Below are positions 63,344-64,000 of a stretch of 64,000 nucleotides of DNA, piece after piece (the stretch's first letter is position 1; each line of letters opens with the position of its first letter). Made by a program: the position numbers and the translations under genes. The stretch is from Campylobacter concisus. GTDB taxonomy: Bacteria > Campylobacterota > Campylobacteria > Campylobacterales > Campylobacteraceae. Location: positions 17,382 to 81,381 of the forward strand of contig NZ_PPCG01000019.1 of NCBI RefSeq assembly GCF_002913745.1, read 5' to 3'. Under the pieces are notes generated by a model. That model was given only the letters and a program-made list of their open reading frames with translations, was not told where the DNA came from and did no database searches.

Positions 63344-63949
63344 TTGGACATCAATGATCTCTATTCTAGTTTGGTCTTTTTGCCGGTAATGCTAGCCATT
63401 TTGTTGATGATCTTTGCTGGCAGGCGAAATATAAAAGTCTATGTGAGTAAATTTGACCTAGTTGGACCGCATCTGATCTTTCCGCTCGTGATATTTCCCA
63501 TCTTTATAGCTATCTTTTGTGCAATATGTGAGTATTTTGACGTTTCAAACGATGATGGGCTAGCTTATATTTTTTATATTATGCTTTTTATAATAGCCAT
63601 TTACGCCGCCTTTGGCTTTTACGTTTGCATTAAATACAATCACGGCTTTTTAAACTGCTTTTGGGCGCTTCTTTTAAGATTTAATTTCATGACCCCGCTT
63701 GTTTATTTGCTGTTTTTAGGTGGCAAAGGACGTGACAAAAATGGCACTGAGATAACCCCTGAAAATGTGAAAAATTTAAGCCTTTTTGGAGAGCTAAAAT
63801 TTTCACTTTATAATATGATCGTCTTTAGAAAAAATCACGACAAAGATAAATTTATTGGCAAGGATGAGAAAAAATCTAGCGACAAAGTTTTAGTCTCAAA
63901 AGAAGAGTGGGATGAATTTTTAAAATGGAAAAATAGTAGGGAGAGTTAA
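63344..63949 (+). CDS. Unknown multi-span membrane protein, TTG start
   Basis: Not recognised. 201 aa with about four membrane segments (near 7-24, 40-62, 71-97 and 102-126) and a charged cytoplasmic C-terminus (SKEEWDEFLKWKNSRES). The start is TTG at 63344, chosen because AGGAGT sits 7 bp upstream and no ATG is available nearby. It stands 78 bp after the previous gene, with no clear promoter. Function unknown. Confidence 0.8.
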   Translation: MDINDLYSSLVFLPVMLAILLMIFAGRRNIKVYVSKFDLVGPHLIFPLVIFPIFIAIFCAICEYFDVSNDDGLAYIFYIMLFIIAIYAAFGFYVCIKYNHGFLNCFWALLLRFNFMTPLVYLLFLGGKGRDKNGTEITPENVKNLSLFGELKFSLYNMIVFRKNHDKDKFIGKDEKKSSDKVLVSKEEWDEFLKWKNSRES

Positions 63950-64000
63950 AAAGTTCAAGCTACTTCATAGAGATTTTAAACATGAGAAACAGTAAAATAA

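Noticed and set aside
63982..64000. ATG at the right edge as start of another gene
   Set aside because: Only six codons are visible and no ribosome site precedes it; a coding call cannot be supported.

Overview
The window reads as chromosomal DNA of a Campylobacter species, most likely one of the non-thermophilic oral or intestinal group around C. concisus. The genus call rests on a Campylobacter-type major outer membrane porin, a fused CcsBA haem lyase, a UPF0763/DUF2603 gene, and the order ribA-hemB-argF-DUF2603-hemN, which matches C. jejuni as I remember it. The species call is inference from the moderate GC content and from a Lap-type secretion cluster that I do not associate with C. jejuni. 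I see no insertion sequence, prophage or CRISPR array, and no gene-free stretch longer than 300 bp.

Layout. Positions 1-6.1 kb (minus strand) carry envelope and isoprenoid genes: pgp2, alr, cdsA, dxr and a uracil permease cut by the window edge, with three unknown small proteins. Positions 6.2-13.5 kb (plus) hold a PCuAC/unknown/Sco copper-delivery operon, a chemoreceptor with a recognisable amino-acid-binding Cache domain, an amino-acid-binding protein and an M16 protease. A degenerate tandem repeat with a G9 tract follows. Positions 13.6-24.5 kb hold small unknown genes, a TMAO/DMSO-type reductase, a truncated amino-acid racemase/aldolase remnant, htpX, and the rsmG/ribA and hemB/argF/hemN groups.

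The most distinctive region is 24.6-34.6 kb. It is an eight-gene run encoding a type I secretion system (TolC, ABC exporter with degenerate C39 domain, HlyD adaptor), a LapG-type cysteine protease, a LapD-type inside-out receptor with degenerate GGDEF and EAL domains, an unknown 165-aa protein, a CsgD/VpsT-like regulator, and a second LapG-type protease. The TolC protein carries an N-terminal SPOR-like domain. A convergent small gene encodes a membrane-anchored coiled coil with seven isoleucines and six asparagines at exact heptad spacing. No LapA-like giant adhesin lies in the window. The expected logic, by analogy with Pseudomonas, is that the exporter secretes a large adhesin, LapG clips its retention module, and LapD sequesters LapG when c-di-GMP is high.

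Positions 34.8-48.6 kb hold the tRNA-tuf-rpmG-tRNA-secE-nusG-rplKAJL-rpoBC block. Positions 48.7-55 kb carry a DoxX protein, an NhaC-type antiporter overlapping an isoaspartyl dipeptidase gene, rpsL-rpsG-fusA and tRNA-Arg. Positions 55-64 kb carry a rhodanese, dps, two unknown proteins (one a lipoprotein), the MOMP porin, a cytochrome c with the ccsBA haem lyase, and two unknown membrane proteins. Statements about protein families come from recall and pattern matching; no database search was run.
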